Below, in pieces: positions 25,754 through 33,748 of a stretch of DNA of 59,867 nt; within the stretch, counting starts at the first letter, position 1; each line of letters opens with the position of its first letter. Made by a program: the position numbers and the translations under genes. Under the pieces are notes generated by a model. The model had not been told where the DNA came from. It made no database searches and saw only the letters and a list, made by a program, of their open reading frames with translations. The DNA comes from Veillonella sp. (GTDB lineage Bacteria; Bacillota; Negativicutes; Veillonellales; Veillonellaceae). Where the stretch lies: NCBI RefSeq assembly GCF_015058545.1, contig NZ_SVCB01000104.1, positions 1-59,867 on the forward strand. The letters run 5' to 3'.

Positions 25754-27061
25754 TTATTTATCCTGGGATTCTGCGCCTTTAGCCTGTTCGATGATTAAAC
25801 GAGCGGCTTTTTTACGAGCTACAGAATTTCTCAACATAGCTACACGGCCTTCTTTAACAATAATATTCATAACTTCTTTAGGATCTGCCCCGAATTGTTG
25901 AGCCATCATGTAGATTTCCATGTTCATATCTTCAGGTTTTACTTCTACATTTTCAGCTTTAGCAATTGCTTCCAATACTAAATCGGCGCGAACGTTTTCA
26001 GCTGCATTAGCTTTGTATTCTTCGCGAAGGCTTTCCATAGTTTTGTTGGAGAATTTCAAATAGTCTTCCAATTTCAAGCCACGGCCTTCCAAATTCATAG
26101 CCATTTCTTGAATCATCTGTTCAACGCGATCGTCTACCATGATTTCAGGAATATCTACGGATGCATTTTTAACTGCCTGTTCAATAATAGCAGCATTGTA
26201 AGCATCGATAGCACGATGTGCAGCGTCTTCTTCCATGTTTTTGCGAAGATCAGCTTTTAATTCTTCCATAGTTTCATAAGAGCTGGCTTCTTTAGCGAAT
26301 TCGTCGTTCAATTCAGGCAATTCTTTGCGTTTAATGTCGTGAACATGAACTTTGAATACAGCTTCTTTGTTAGCCAATTCTTTTACAAAGTAATCTTCAG
26401 GGAAGGTTACTTTAACTTCTACATCATCGCCGGCTGCATGACCAATCAATTGATCTTCAAAACCCGGGATGAAGCTGCCGGAACCGATTTGAAGCGGGTA
26501 GGATTTACCTTCGCCACCGTCAAAAGGTTTACCGTCGATAGAACCGGCAAAATCGATAACAGCAAAGTCATCTTTCTGTAATTTAGCATCTGCATCAGAT
26601 ACTACCATTTTAGCTTGCTGGTTGCGGATATTATCTAACTGTTCCTGAATCTGTTCATCAGTTACCGTAGCATCCTGTTTTTCAGCTTCAAGGCCTTTGT
26701 ATTCGCCAAGAGTAACTTCAGGGCGTTTAGTAAGAGTTGCTTTGAACACTAAATCTTTACCTTCTTCAAACGTTACGCGTTCGATTTCAGGTTCACTTAC
26801 AGGAATGATTTCATTAGCAGTCAAAGCTTCTTGGTAAGCGCGACCGGCAATTACGTCAAAAGCTTCTTCCAAAATAGCTTCTTTGCCGAAGTTCATTTCT
26901 AAAATACGGCGAGGTGCTTTACCTTTACGGAAGCCCGGAATATTTACCTGGCCGGCAATGCGTTTTACAGCTTGCTGAATACCTTTGGTTACGTCTTTAG
27001 CAGGTACTTCGATTGTTAAGGTTACCTTATGTTGATCAACAGGGGTTACAGTTGCATTCAT
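25754..27061 (-). CDS. tig: Trigger factor
   Basis: Trigger factor is the ribosome-bound chaperone with prolyl isomerase activity. The 435-residue protein shows the ribosome-binding signature GFRKGKAP near residue 43, the FKBP-type isomerase domain (about residues 150-245, with DFAVIDFAGSIDGKPF and GSGSFIPGFEDQLIG), and a helical C-terminal domain. AAGGAGG lies 11 bases before the ATG. It heads the tig-clpP-clpX cluster. Confidence 0.96.
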   Translation of the reverse strand: MNATVTPVDQHKVTLTIEVPAKDVTKGIQQAVKRIAGQVNIPGFRKGKAPRRILEMNFGKEAILEEAFDVIAGRAYQEALTANEIIPVSEPEIERVTFEEGKDLVFKATLTKRPEVTLGEYKGLEAEKQDATVTDEQIQEQLDNIRNQQAKMVVSDADAKLQKDDFAVIDFAGSIDGKPFDGGEGKSYPLQIGSGSFIPGFEDQLIGHAAGDDVEVKVTFPEDYFVKELANKEAVFKVHVHDIKRKELPELNDEFAKEASSYETMEELKADLRKNMEEDAAHRAIDAYNAAIIEQAVKNASVDIPEIMVDDRVEQMIQEMAMNLEGRGLKLEDYLKFSNKTMESLREEYKANAAENVRADLVLEAIAKAENVEVKPEDMNMEIYMMAQQFGADPKEVMNIIVKEGRVAMLRNSVARKKAARLIIEQAKGAESQDK

Positions 27062-27182
27062 GAAAATATGTCCTCCTTGAGGGCTAAATGCCCAAAATTT
27101 CTGTTTTATAATATTGCATTCCTTATCTTATCATAAAATTTGAATGTATGCAATTTTATGTGATAAAAGTAGCGATTTTATT

Positions 27183-27638
27183 TTAATTTTCTTTCGCAAT
27201 CAATTCCATTACGTCGCGGCGACTGAACACGCCCACTACCGTATTAGTTTCATCAACTACCGGCACGGTCTTCAAATGTTTTTCCAGCATAGTGGCCACT
27301 ACACCTTCCACTTCATCTTTTGGCGAGCACGTAATAACTTCGGTAGTCATTAATTCTTCTACATGAGCGGCCAAGAGTTTCTTGAACTGAGCGTTATATT
27401 CGCCAATGCCACTGTAATAGATGCTGGCACCCAAAACATTGACATAGTGCGGTGCATGAGGGCGAATCTTTTTATAAAGTAAATCCCCTTCTGTGATGAT
27501 GCCGATTAATTTATTATCTTCATCCACTACGGTCAAAGCGGCTACCTGATATTTAACAAGCAACTTTGCTGCTTCATTGATTGACAACTCTTTACTGATT
27601 GTTGCGGGATATTTGTTCATAGCTTCAGCGATTAACAT
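27183..27638 (-). CDS. CBS-domain-pair protein
   Basis: This 151-residue cytoplasmic protein consists of two CBS motifs and little else. The first covers about residues 8-63 (AALTVVDEDNKLIGIITEGDLL), the second about 95-150 (KTVPVVDETNTVVGVFSRRDVM). Such pairs bind adenosyl ligands such as AMP or ATP. I start at the ATG ending at 27638, preceded by GGGAGG; the open frame runs 33 codons further without a start signal. Role unknown; it stands alone between tig and the rlmH cluster. Confidence 0.85.
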   Translation of the reverse strand: MLIAEAMNKYPATISKELSINEAAKLLVKYQVAALTVVDEDNKLIGIITEGDLLYKKIRPHAPHYVNVLGASIYYSGIGEYNAQFKKLLAAHVEELMTTEVITCSPKDEVEGVVATMLEKHLKTVPVVDETNTVVGVFSRRDVMELIAKEN

Positions 27639-27854
27639 AGGATTACCTCCCTCACTACAAAATTTACTATTAGTGCTGAATGTAAAAGCATCAAATTCTA
27701 AGTCTGATTGTAAAAACTTTAAATCATTTAATTTCAAACCCTTTAATTCTGCACTAATCGCAATTACAACTTATATATATATATCTTTGACAATATAGTC
27801 GTAAAATCCTGCTATATAATTTATTTTTATCTTTATTTAGTGAAAAACAAGTGT

Positions 27855-28784
27855 TTATTTTAGTACAAAATAAGCAATCACTGCCAACACAATGACGGTA
27901 AATACAATGACAACCTGCCAACCGCGACGATTGCCGCCTTCACCGCCTTCGTCAACGCCGATTAAATTGCCCTCCTCATCATAACGATTGCGGTACTGTC
28001 CTTCCAAGTCGTCATAGTCTCTTACATCTTCCACCTGTTTCTTATAGCGTCGCGCCGCAACCTGCCTGGCACGCTCCTGCACATCAAGTTCCATCTGACT
28101 TACTTGAAGTGTGGTAAGATCCTTTTTCAAAGATTCCAAAAGGCCGCTGATGAATACGAGACGCCCTTCCAAAATTTTGTTTACATCAAACGATCGTTGG
28201 AGCCATGACTGGTAAGCTACCTTCAATACCTTATGATTTACATCTCCCGCTGTACCTTCGGTTTTGATGAGACTCGCCGTTTTGCTTTCACTCGCCAAGG
28301 CGTCCAAAAAGGTCTGCGCATAGCGACTGAACTCAACCAATAACTTCGTCAAATCGCCGCTTTGCATGCCCAACTCTTCTTTGCGATGCATAATGTATTG
28401 TGGTGTAAAATTGCCTTTTTCCAACTTTTGAATGGACATAGCCGCATCAGCGTAGGCCCCTAAGGTTGAATTCACTATGCGGGTCGTATTCGCAACCTCT
28501 TCCAATGTTTTTTGCAAAAAATCATTCCGCTCTTTCAATTCCGCCGCAACCGCTATCTGCATATCAAGGGCAGCTACAGCTTCGGCCAATACAGCGGCCT
28601 GTTGCTGTAATAAGGCCAAGTTATTGTGAATGATTGTCTGCGCCGTCTTAGCGGCATCAATATAGGTTTTATAAAATCCGTCACTGCCCTCGTTCTGTTG
28701 CACCTGCCAGAGCGTTTCCAGACTCGGCATGCCACTGAAATTGGCATTTGCTTCATTATTTGTTGTATCTACTTTATCTGTCAC
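27855..28784 (-). CDS. Coiled-coil protein with C-terminal membrane anchor, unknown function
   Basis: I do not recognise the family. The protein of about 309 residues is helical almost throughout, with long Gln/Ala/Leu/Glu-rich coiled-coil stretches. An acidic, glycine-rich linker follows (DEEGNLIGVDEGGEGGNRRG), then one hydrophobic helix at the extreme C terminus (VVIVFTVIVLAVIAYFV). The bulk is probably cytoplasmic. I place the start at a GTG ending at 28784, with GGAGGT 6 bases upstream; an in-frame ATG 14 codons earlier lies inside rlmH and lacks such a site. It is the last gene of the walJ-htrA-rlmH cluster. Confidence 0.65.
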   Translation of the reverse strand: MTDKVDTTNNEANANFSGMPSLETLWQVQQNEGSDGFYKTYIDAAKTAQTIIHNNLALLQQQAAVLAEAVAALDMQIAVAAELKERNDFLQKTLEEVANTTRIVNSTLGAYADAAMSIQKLEKGNFTPQYIMHRKEELGMQSGDLTKLLVEFSRYAQTFLDALASESKTASLIKTEGTAGDVNHKVLKVAYQSWLQRSFDVNKILEGRLVFISGLLESLKKDLTTLQVSQMELDVQERARQVAARRYKKQVEDVRDYDDLEGQYRNRYDEEGNLIGVDEGGEGGNRRGWQVVIVFTVIVLAVIAYFVLK

Positions 28785-28806
28785 TCTATTACCTCCATCT
28801 GCTCCC

Positions 28807-29283
28807 TTACCAATGATAAGGTTCATGACGATTAATTTTACAAGCGCGGTAAATCTGTTCTACCAATAAGAGCCGCACCATTTGATGGGTAAAGGTCATG
28901 GGGCTGAAAGATAATCTTAAATCGGCTCGCGACCTAAGCCCTTCCGACACCCCAAAGGCACCACCGATGATAAAAGTCATTTCACTGATACCTTGTACTT
29001 CCAAGTCGGCAATCTTTTCCGCCAAGGCCTCCGACGACATGGTCTTGCCCTTCACGTCCAGTAAAACGACAAAGCTCTTCGGGTTTATTTGTTTGAGCAA
29101 TCGTTCCCCTTCCTCCGCCACAATAGCCTGACGCTTGCTATCATCGGCACTGGGCAATTTACTTTCATTCAATTCCGTAATTGTCACACCGCCATACACC
29201 GTAAGGCGTTTCACAAATTCGGCTACCCCGTCGCGCAGATAAGCGGTTTTAAGCTTGCCTACGGCTAATACGGTAAATTTCAT
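28807..29283 (-). CDS. rlmH: 23S rRNA (pseudouridine-1915 N3) methyltransferase RlmH
   Basis: RlmH methylates pseudouridine 1915 of helix 69 using S-adenosylmethionine. The 158-residue SPOUT-family protein begins FTVLAVGKLKTAYL, has the cofactor-binding FIIGGAFGVSEGL near residue 100, and ends with HQMVRLLLVEQIYRACKI and HEPYHW, all hallmarks of the family. Length is the usual 155-160. It follows htrA by 33 bases in the conserved walJ-htrA-rlmH order. Confidence 0.96.
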   Translation of the reverse strand: MKFTVLAVGKLKTAYLRDGVAEFVKRLTVYGGVTITELNESKLPSADDSKRQAIVAEEGERLLKQINPKSFVVLLDVKGKTMSSEALAEKIADLEVQGISEMTFIIGGAFGVSEGLRSRADLRLSFSPMTFTHQMVRLLLVEQIYRACKINRHEPYHW

Positions 29284-29316
29284 AAATCAGATTACACCTG
29301 CCTCCCCGTAATTTTA

Positions 29317-30438
29317 TTAATTCGTTGAATCCGGCAATGTGCCAAGAGTAATGGATACCGTCTGTTCAGCACCATTGCTGAGCACCGTAAGATCCAACGA
29401 TTCGCCCGGTTTATGATTATCTAAAATTTGTTTCAACTGCATTAAATTGGTAATAGATTTCTCACCTACCGCTGTGATGATATCACCTTCACTGATATCG
29501 CTGTTAGCGGCCGGTCCGTCGCTATAAATACGCGCTACCAATAAACCGTCTGTTTTAAGCTGTAAGCCGTATTTCGCCGCATTTTGTTTATCCAAAAGAC
29601 CTAAACCTAAGTAAGCACGAACTACTTTACCTTTTTCAATCAGCTCTTTAACAATCGGTTTCACTTCATTGATAGGAATAGAGAAACCCATGCCTTCAAT
29701 ACCGGTCTGCGAGATTTTAGCACTGTTAATGCCGATAACGTCGCCATCTGCATTAACTAGGGCGCCACCGGAGTTCCCCGGATTAATGGCCGCATCCGTT
29801 TGAATCAGCGGGAATCGTTGCGATTCCATATTAATCGTACGATGCAAGGCACTGATAACACCGGCTGTAACAGTTCCCTGGAATTCTAAGCCCAACGGAT
29901 TACCGATGGCAATCGCCGGTTCACCAACCTGCAATTGGTCGGAATCGCCCAAAGTAGCAACCGGCATATTTTCAGTCGGATTAATTTTAACGACTGCCAA
30001 GTCGGTCAACGGATCGACGCCCACAATGGTACCGGTTTGCGAAGAACCGTCACTTAAGGACACCGTAACCCGGCGATTATTCGCCTGCGCTACTACGTGA
30101 TAGTTAGTAACGATATAGCCCGCTTTATCGATGATAACCCCGGAGCCTACGCCTTCACCAACCAATACTTGTTGGTCAAAAATATTACGATCATACACCT
30201 TAGTGGTAATACCTACCACAGCCGGTCCGGCCTTCTTAACCGCCGACACAATCGCCGTATTGCGATTATCGGAAAGAGGTACCGCTTTTTTAGTCCCATC
30301 GGCTGTGACCGCCGTAGTCTCCTGGGTGGTACTCTTGGTATTGCCTAAAAAGTCTCCCGCAAAATAACCACCTACAACGCCTGCAATAATAAGCACTATC
30401 GCTAACAGAATAAATAAGCCTCTTCTTTTGTTATCCAT
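29317..30438 (-). CDS. HtrA-family serine protease
   Basis: A 373-residue envelope protease/chaperone. One N-terminal membrane helix (residues about 8-28, FILLAIVLIIAGVVGGYFAG) anchors it, facing the periplasm. The trypsin-like domain follows: His in IVTNYHVVAQ, Asp in DPLTDLAVVKI, Ser in INPGNSGGALVN. One PDZ domain occupies the last 90 residues. AGGAGG precedes the ATG. Position between walJ-like and rlmH genes matches the HtrC arrangement of Bacilli. It probably handles damaged envelope proteins. Confidence 0.93.
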   Translation of the reverse strand: MDNKRRGLFILLAIVLIIAGVVGGYFAGDFLGNTKSTTQETTAVTADGTKKAVPLSDNRNTAIVSAVKKAGPAVVGITTKVYDRNIFDQQVLVGEGVGSGVIIDKAGYIVTNYHVVAQANNRRVTVSLSDGSSQTGTIVGVDPLTDLAVVKINPTENMPVATLGDSDQLQVGEPAIAIGNPLGLEFQGTVTAGVISALHRTINMESQRFPLIQTDAAINPGNSGGALVNADGDVIGINSAKISQTGIEGMGFSIPINEVKPIVKELIEKGKVVRAYLGLGLLDKQNAAKYGLQLKTDGLLVARIYSDGPAANSDISEGDIITAVGEKSITNLMQLKQILDNHKPGESLDLTVLSNGAEQTVSITLGTLPDSTN

Positions 30439-30464
30439 AATAAACCTCCTGACTTAAGAATCAG

Positions 30465-31334
30465 CTACGCACGGATTGTTACCATTTCTTTCGGTTGACC
30501 GTGAAAAATTGTTATATCCTGCTTCATTATAAGCCCTTCCGCCGTTAGCGCCGTCGTCACCGTATCGGTTACCACAGCTTGTTCGTTATTCTTTTCAGAA
30601 CGATGAGCCATAACTACTTGCAAATGTTCCGGACGCTTCATCATGAGTAATGCTTGCGCCGCGTGTTCATTACTTAAATGGCCGTAAGGGCCGGCTACAC
30701 GTTTTTTCAAATCAAAAGGATACGGTCCGTACTTGAGCATTTGCGGATCGTAATTCGCTTCTAAAACCAACAAATCACTTTCATCCATGTTTTTTAACAT
30801 AGTGTCATCCACCAGTCCCGTATCGGTCATAAAGGTCAATTTATGCTTGCCGTTATAACAACTGAGCCCCATAGGGTCCGCCGCATCATGACTGGTGCGG
30901 AACGTCTCTATTTGTAAATCACCGATAGTGAAATTATTCTTCGTCAAAACGCAAAAGGCCTTGGTATCAAGATTCTTGCGATTTACGAGTTCGCGCATCG
31001 TCCCCGCTCTGGTATACACAGGCACATGGCACTGTTTGAGTAATTGCGGTAGCCCCGCCATGTGGTCGGTGTGCTCGTGGGTAATGCAGATAGCACTTAA
31101 TTTATCGAGGCCTAAACCGACCGCTTTAAGACCGTTGGTGATGCGCCGGGCACTGATGCCGGCATCTACTAAAATTGTGGTATTTTTGTATGTTATAAGC
31201 GTTGCATTGCCTTGACTGCCACTGGCCAGCACATGTACGGCAAACGGAGCTTCCGAAGACTCTAAAGTTTCGTAAGCCGCCGCTATAGCACGGGCTCGAT
31301 CCGTCATTGCATTTGTCACTTCTTTGCCTTCCAA
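30465..31334 (-). CDS. WalJ/YycJ-type MBL-fold hydrolase
   Basis: This 289-residue metallo-beta-lactamase-fold protein has the metal motif THEHTDHMAGL near residue 84, VLASGSQGNATLI at the start of the fold, and further metal-ligand regions FRTSHDAADPMG, FMTDTGLVDD and AHRSEKN. It resembles WalJ (YycJ), linked in Firmicutes to coordination of cell division with DNA replication and to the WalRK system, though no walRK is seen here. AAGGAG lies 5 bases before a TTG that I take as the start; a GTG six codons on also has a GGAAGG and is an alternative. Confidence 0.82.
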   Translation of the reverse strand: MEGKEVTNAMTDRARAIAAAYETLESSEAPFAVHVLASGSQGNATLITYKNTTILVDAGISARRITNGLKAVGLGLDKLSAICITHEHTDHMAGLPQLLKQCHVPVYTRAGTMRELVNRKNLDTKAFCVLTKNNFTIGDLQIETFRTSHDAADPMGLSCYNGKHKLTFMTDTGLVDDTMLKNMDESDLLVLEANYDPQMLKYGPYPFDLKKRVAGPYGHLSNEHAAQALLMMKRPEHLQVVMAHRSEKNNEQAVVTDTVTTALTAEGLIMKQDITIFHGQPKEMVTIRA

Positions 31335-31343
31335 AATAACTCC

Positions 31344-31378
31344 TTCTTACTTCTTACTTCTTACTTTTTACTTCTTAA
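31344..31378. repeat. Heptanucleotide tandem repeat upstream of the walJ-like gene
   Basis: TTCTTAC is repeated three times perfectly (31344-31364), followed by two altered copies (TTTTTAC, TTCTTAA). On the minus strand the array ends directly at the ribosome binding site of the walJ-like gene, so copy number would change spacing upstream of it. Confidence 0.8.
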
Positions 31379-31442
31379 AAATTTTTATATCTTCTTACTT
31401 TATAGCTTAATTTCGTTACTTTCGTTTCTTGCTCGGCTCGTA

Positions 31443-32276
31443 TTACTGTTTCACTTCACGATTCAAATTCCCGCTCTTGAAGCTTTGTAAATCGACGCTC
31501 ACATAGGTAAAACCAAATTCTTCAAAGGCTTTACGAATCGCCTCACGCCGTTCATCATCGGCAAAAATCTGAAAATCTTCACGACTTACTTCAATGCGTG
31601 CCATACCTTCATGGTATCGCACCCGCAAAGGACCGTCAATGAATTGATGCAAATACTTTTCGCCTTTTTCAATCATCGTCAACGCTTCGCCGGTAATCTC
31701 ATGATTGTAAGGAATACGCGTAGCCAAGCATGGTGAACTTGGTTTATCCCATACTTCTAGGTCCCAAGCCTTCGCTACGGCGCGAATATCAGTCTTGGTA
31801 AAGCCGTTTTCCAACAAAGGGCTGCGAACGGTGCCAAGCTCTTCCAAAGCACGCATGCCGGGGCGATAGTCTTTTGTATCGTCCAAATTACCGCCGTCAA
31901 GAACACCGTTAATACCCTGTTCTTTCGCCCAGTCGATTAACTTCTGAAAACGATTCTTTTTACAATAGTAACAACGATCCGGATCGTTGCGCGTAAAATC
32001 GGGCATTTCCAATTCGTTAATTTCCACTACCGTATGCTTAATACCTATCGCCTTCGCAAAGCGTTTGGCATCTTCAATTTCTTTCTCCGGCAAGGTTGGC
32101 GAACTCACCGTAAATGCCTCAGCCTTATCGCCAAGGACCTTATGTGCTACAGCTGCTAAAAAAGTGCTGTCTACGCCGCCGGAAAATGCCACTACAGCGC
32201 TCCCCATGCGTTGTAAAGTAGCCTCCAAGGCAGACAGTTTAGTCTGCAATTCAGTATTCAACTCACTTGAACTCAT
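31443..32276 (-). CDS. larE: ATP-dependent sulfur transferase LarE
   Basis: LarE adds sulfur to the nicotinic-acid-derived pincer cofactor needed by nickel lactate racemase and relatives. The 277-residue PP-loop protein has FSGGVDSTFLAAVAHKVLG near residue 31. It has two Cys in DRCYYCKKN and a third in KPSSPCLATRIPY, the pattern of LarE forms thought to hold a [4Fe-4S] cluster rather than sacrifice one Cys. No larA, larB or larC is in this window; they may lie elsewhere. It lies 99 bases downstream of the RuBisCO-like gene and may share its transcript. Confidence 0.88.
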   Translation of the reverse strand: MSSSELNTELQTKLSALEATLQRMGSAVVAFSGGVDSTFLAAVAHKVLGDKAEAFTVSSPTLPEKEIEDAKRFAKAIGIKHTVVEINELEMPDFTRNDPDRCYYCKKNRFQKLIDWAKEQGINGVLDGGNLDDTKDYRPGMRALEELGTVRSPLLENGFTKTDIRAVAKAWDLEVWDKPSSPCLATRIPYNHEITGEALTMIEKGEKYLHQFIDGPLRVRYHEGMARIEVSREDFQIFADDERREAIRKAFEEFGFTYVSVDLQSFKSGNLNREVKQ

Positions 32277-32375
32277 TTTTTGTCTCTCTTTCTCTTTGTA
32301 TAAAACAGTTGGTGCACATCATAAACAAACTGTACTCACACAGTTCAAGCTAAGATTCTGACACCGCCTGTAAAT

Positions 32376-33512
32376 TTAACTGTGCTGAGCTAATAACTCA
32401 ACAAAAGCCTTCATATTGGCCGCCAAATCGGGGCCGCGACGGAACATATCGCCACCGACTAAGAACATCGTATCGGGACCGTAAATATCCAGTAACTCCG
32501 GCAAACGTTTTTCCGTAACACCACCGCCCGGTGAAGGACACGTAGCTTTCAAACCTGCAATCGGATTCGTACAGTAGGCGGAAATACGTTGGCATTGCTG
32601 CGCCGTAAAGGTAAAACGACCGCCATAGGACACAAAAATCGACATATCGGAACCAAACAAACGTGGCAATAAGCCCATCCATAAATAATCGGCAATACCG
32701 GAAATTCCCGGTAAGGCAAAGCCGCCCATCATGGCCGGATGCGTAATAATCGGCAAACCTAATTCATCATCGGTAGCCAAACGATTGAGCCAACCGTAAC
32801 CGACTAATGCTGGTGCCACCATTAACGCCGTAGCGCCCATGGCTTTTGCATAATGAGCTCGCTCCAACACCGCTTCACCGTCAGCCGATACATTGGCCGC
32901 ATACAACGTATGATGCCCGGTTTGTGCATTTGTTTCAGCTACAGCGGCTGCACAACGCTTGATTCGCTCTTCAAACGTACAAAACGGTTGATTCGTAATG
33001 CCATGATCGTCTTTGATGACATCGGCCCCACCCTGCACATAGGCTCTGCACATGTCCGCCAGTTTGGCCGGTGACGTCCCCATCGGCTTAATAACCGCTT
33101 GTATCATAGCGCGCTTTGGCGTTTTCACCAATTCACGGATTCCCGCTAAACCAAATCGCGGGCCTTTAAAGTGCTCAATCAGCGATGGTGCAAGCTCAAT
33201 GTCCACTACCCAAATATGGGGCTGCAAAGACGAATTACCGAACACCACATTCAAAAATTGAGTAGCTTCAAAAGCACTGCATTCCACACCATAGGAAATG
33301 CGAGCCAAATAATATTTGCCGTCACCGGTAGGTTCCAACGATTCAAGGCGCCCCACTATATCGCGTTTAATATCTTCATTAGTTACAAAATCATAAGGAA
33401 ATTCAATGGTTTGTTCCACTTGTACACCCCAAGCAATGGCTTTCGCCTCTTCATAGCTTGGCGCTTCTATCTGATAGGTCACCACAAACCGCTCATTACA
33501 CAAGGTCTCCAT
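32376..33512 (-). CDS. RuBisCO-like protein (form IV type)
   Basis: A 378-residue member of the RuBisCO large-subunit superfamily. The N-terminal domain covers about residues 1-120; the barrel follows. Residues matching RuBisCO: Lys in VIKPMGTSP, the carbamate-type Lys and Asp in GGADVIKDDHG, His in THPAMMGG, Ser in PSPGGGV, and the paired Gly in LVGGDMF. The second Lys of KPK is Met, the metal-ligand Glu after KDD is His, and no loop-6 Lys is apparent where SYGGRF stands. It should therefore not fix CO2; known relatives are enolases, isomerases or decarboxylases of sugar phosphates. AAAGGAGG precedes the ATG. Substrate unknown. Confidence 0.85.
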   Translation of the reverse strand: METLCNERFVVTYQIEAPSYEEAKAIAWGVQVEQTIEFPYDFVTNEDIKRDIVGRLESLEPTGDGKYYLARISYGVECSAFEATQFLNVVFGNSSLQPHIWVVDIELAPSLIEHFKGPRFGLAGIRELVKTPKRAMIQAVIKPMGTSPAKLADMCRAYVQGGADVIKDDHGITNQPFCTFEERIKRCAAAVAETNAQTGHHTLYAANVSADGEAVLERAHYAKAMGATALMVAPALVGYGWLNRLATDDELGLPIITHPAMMGGFALPGISGIADYLWMGLLPRLFGSDMSIFVSYGGRFTFTAQQCQRISAYCTNPIAGLKATCPSPGGGVTEKRLPELLDIYGPDTMFLVGGDMFRRGPDLAANMKAFVELLAQHS

Positions 33513-33748
33513 TTTTGCCTCCTTTTTACATACATCTCTAAAGTATTATTTTACTATAAATTGGCCATTTATTATAGATAATAATTCAATAAATTTCTAT
33601 ATATAGCCCTTCAATGTGACTAATCCTTCAACAAATTACTATTTGTTATAAGTATTTTATGATACACTATAAAAAGAGAAAAGAGAGCCTCAATGTGACA
33701 CAGAAGATTTGCCTATCATATTGAGTCGTATTTAAGGAGGAACATACT

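Noticed and set aside
27765..27793. A promoter for the CBS-domain gene in the TATATATA tract
   Set aside because: TTGTCA and TGTAAT are present but 19 bases apart in very AT-rich sequence, where such matches arise by chance.
32376..33512. Reading the RuBisCO-like gene as true RuBisCO and inferring CO2 fixation
   Set aside because: Several catalytic residues are replaced and no phosphoribulokinase is seen.
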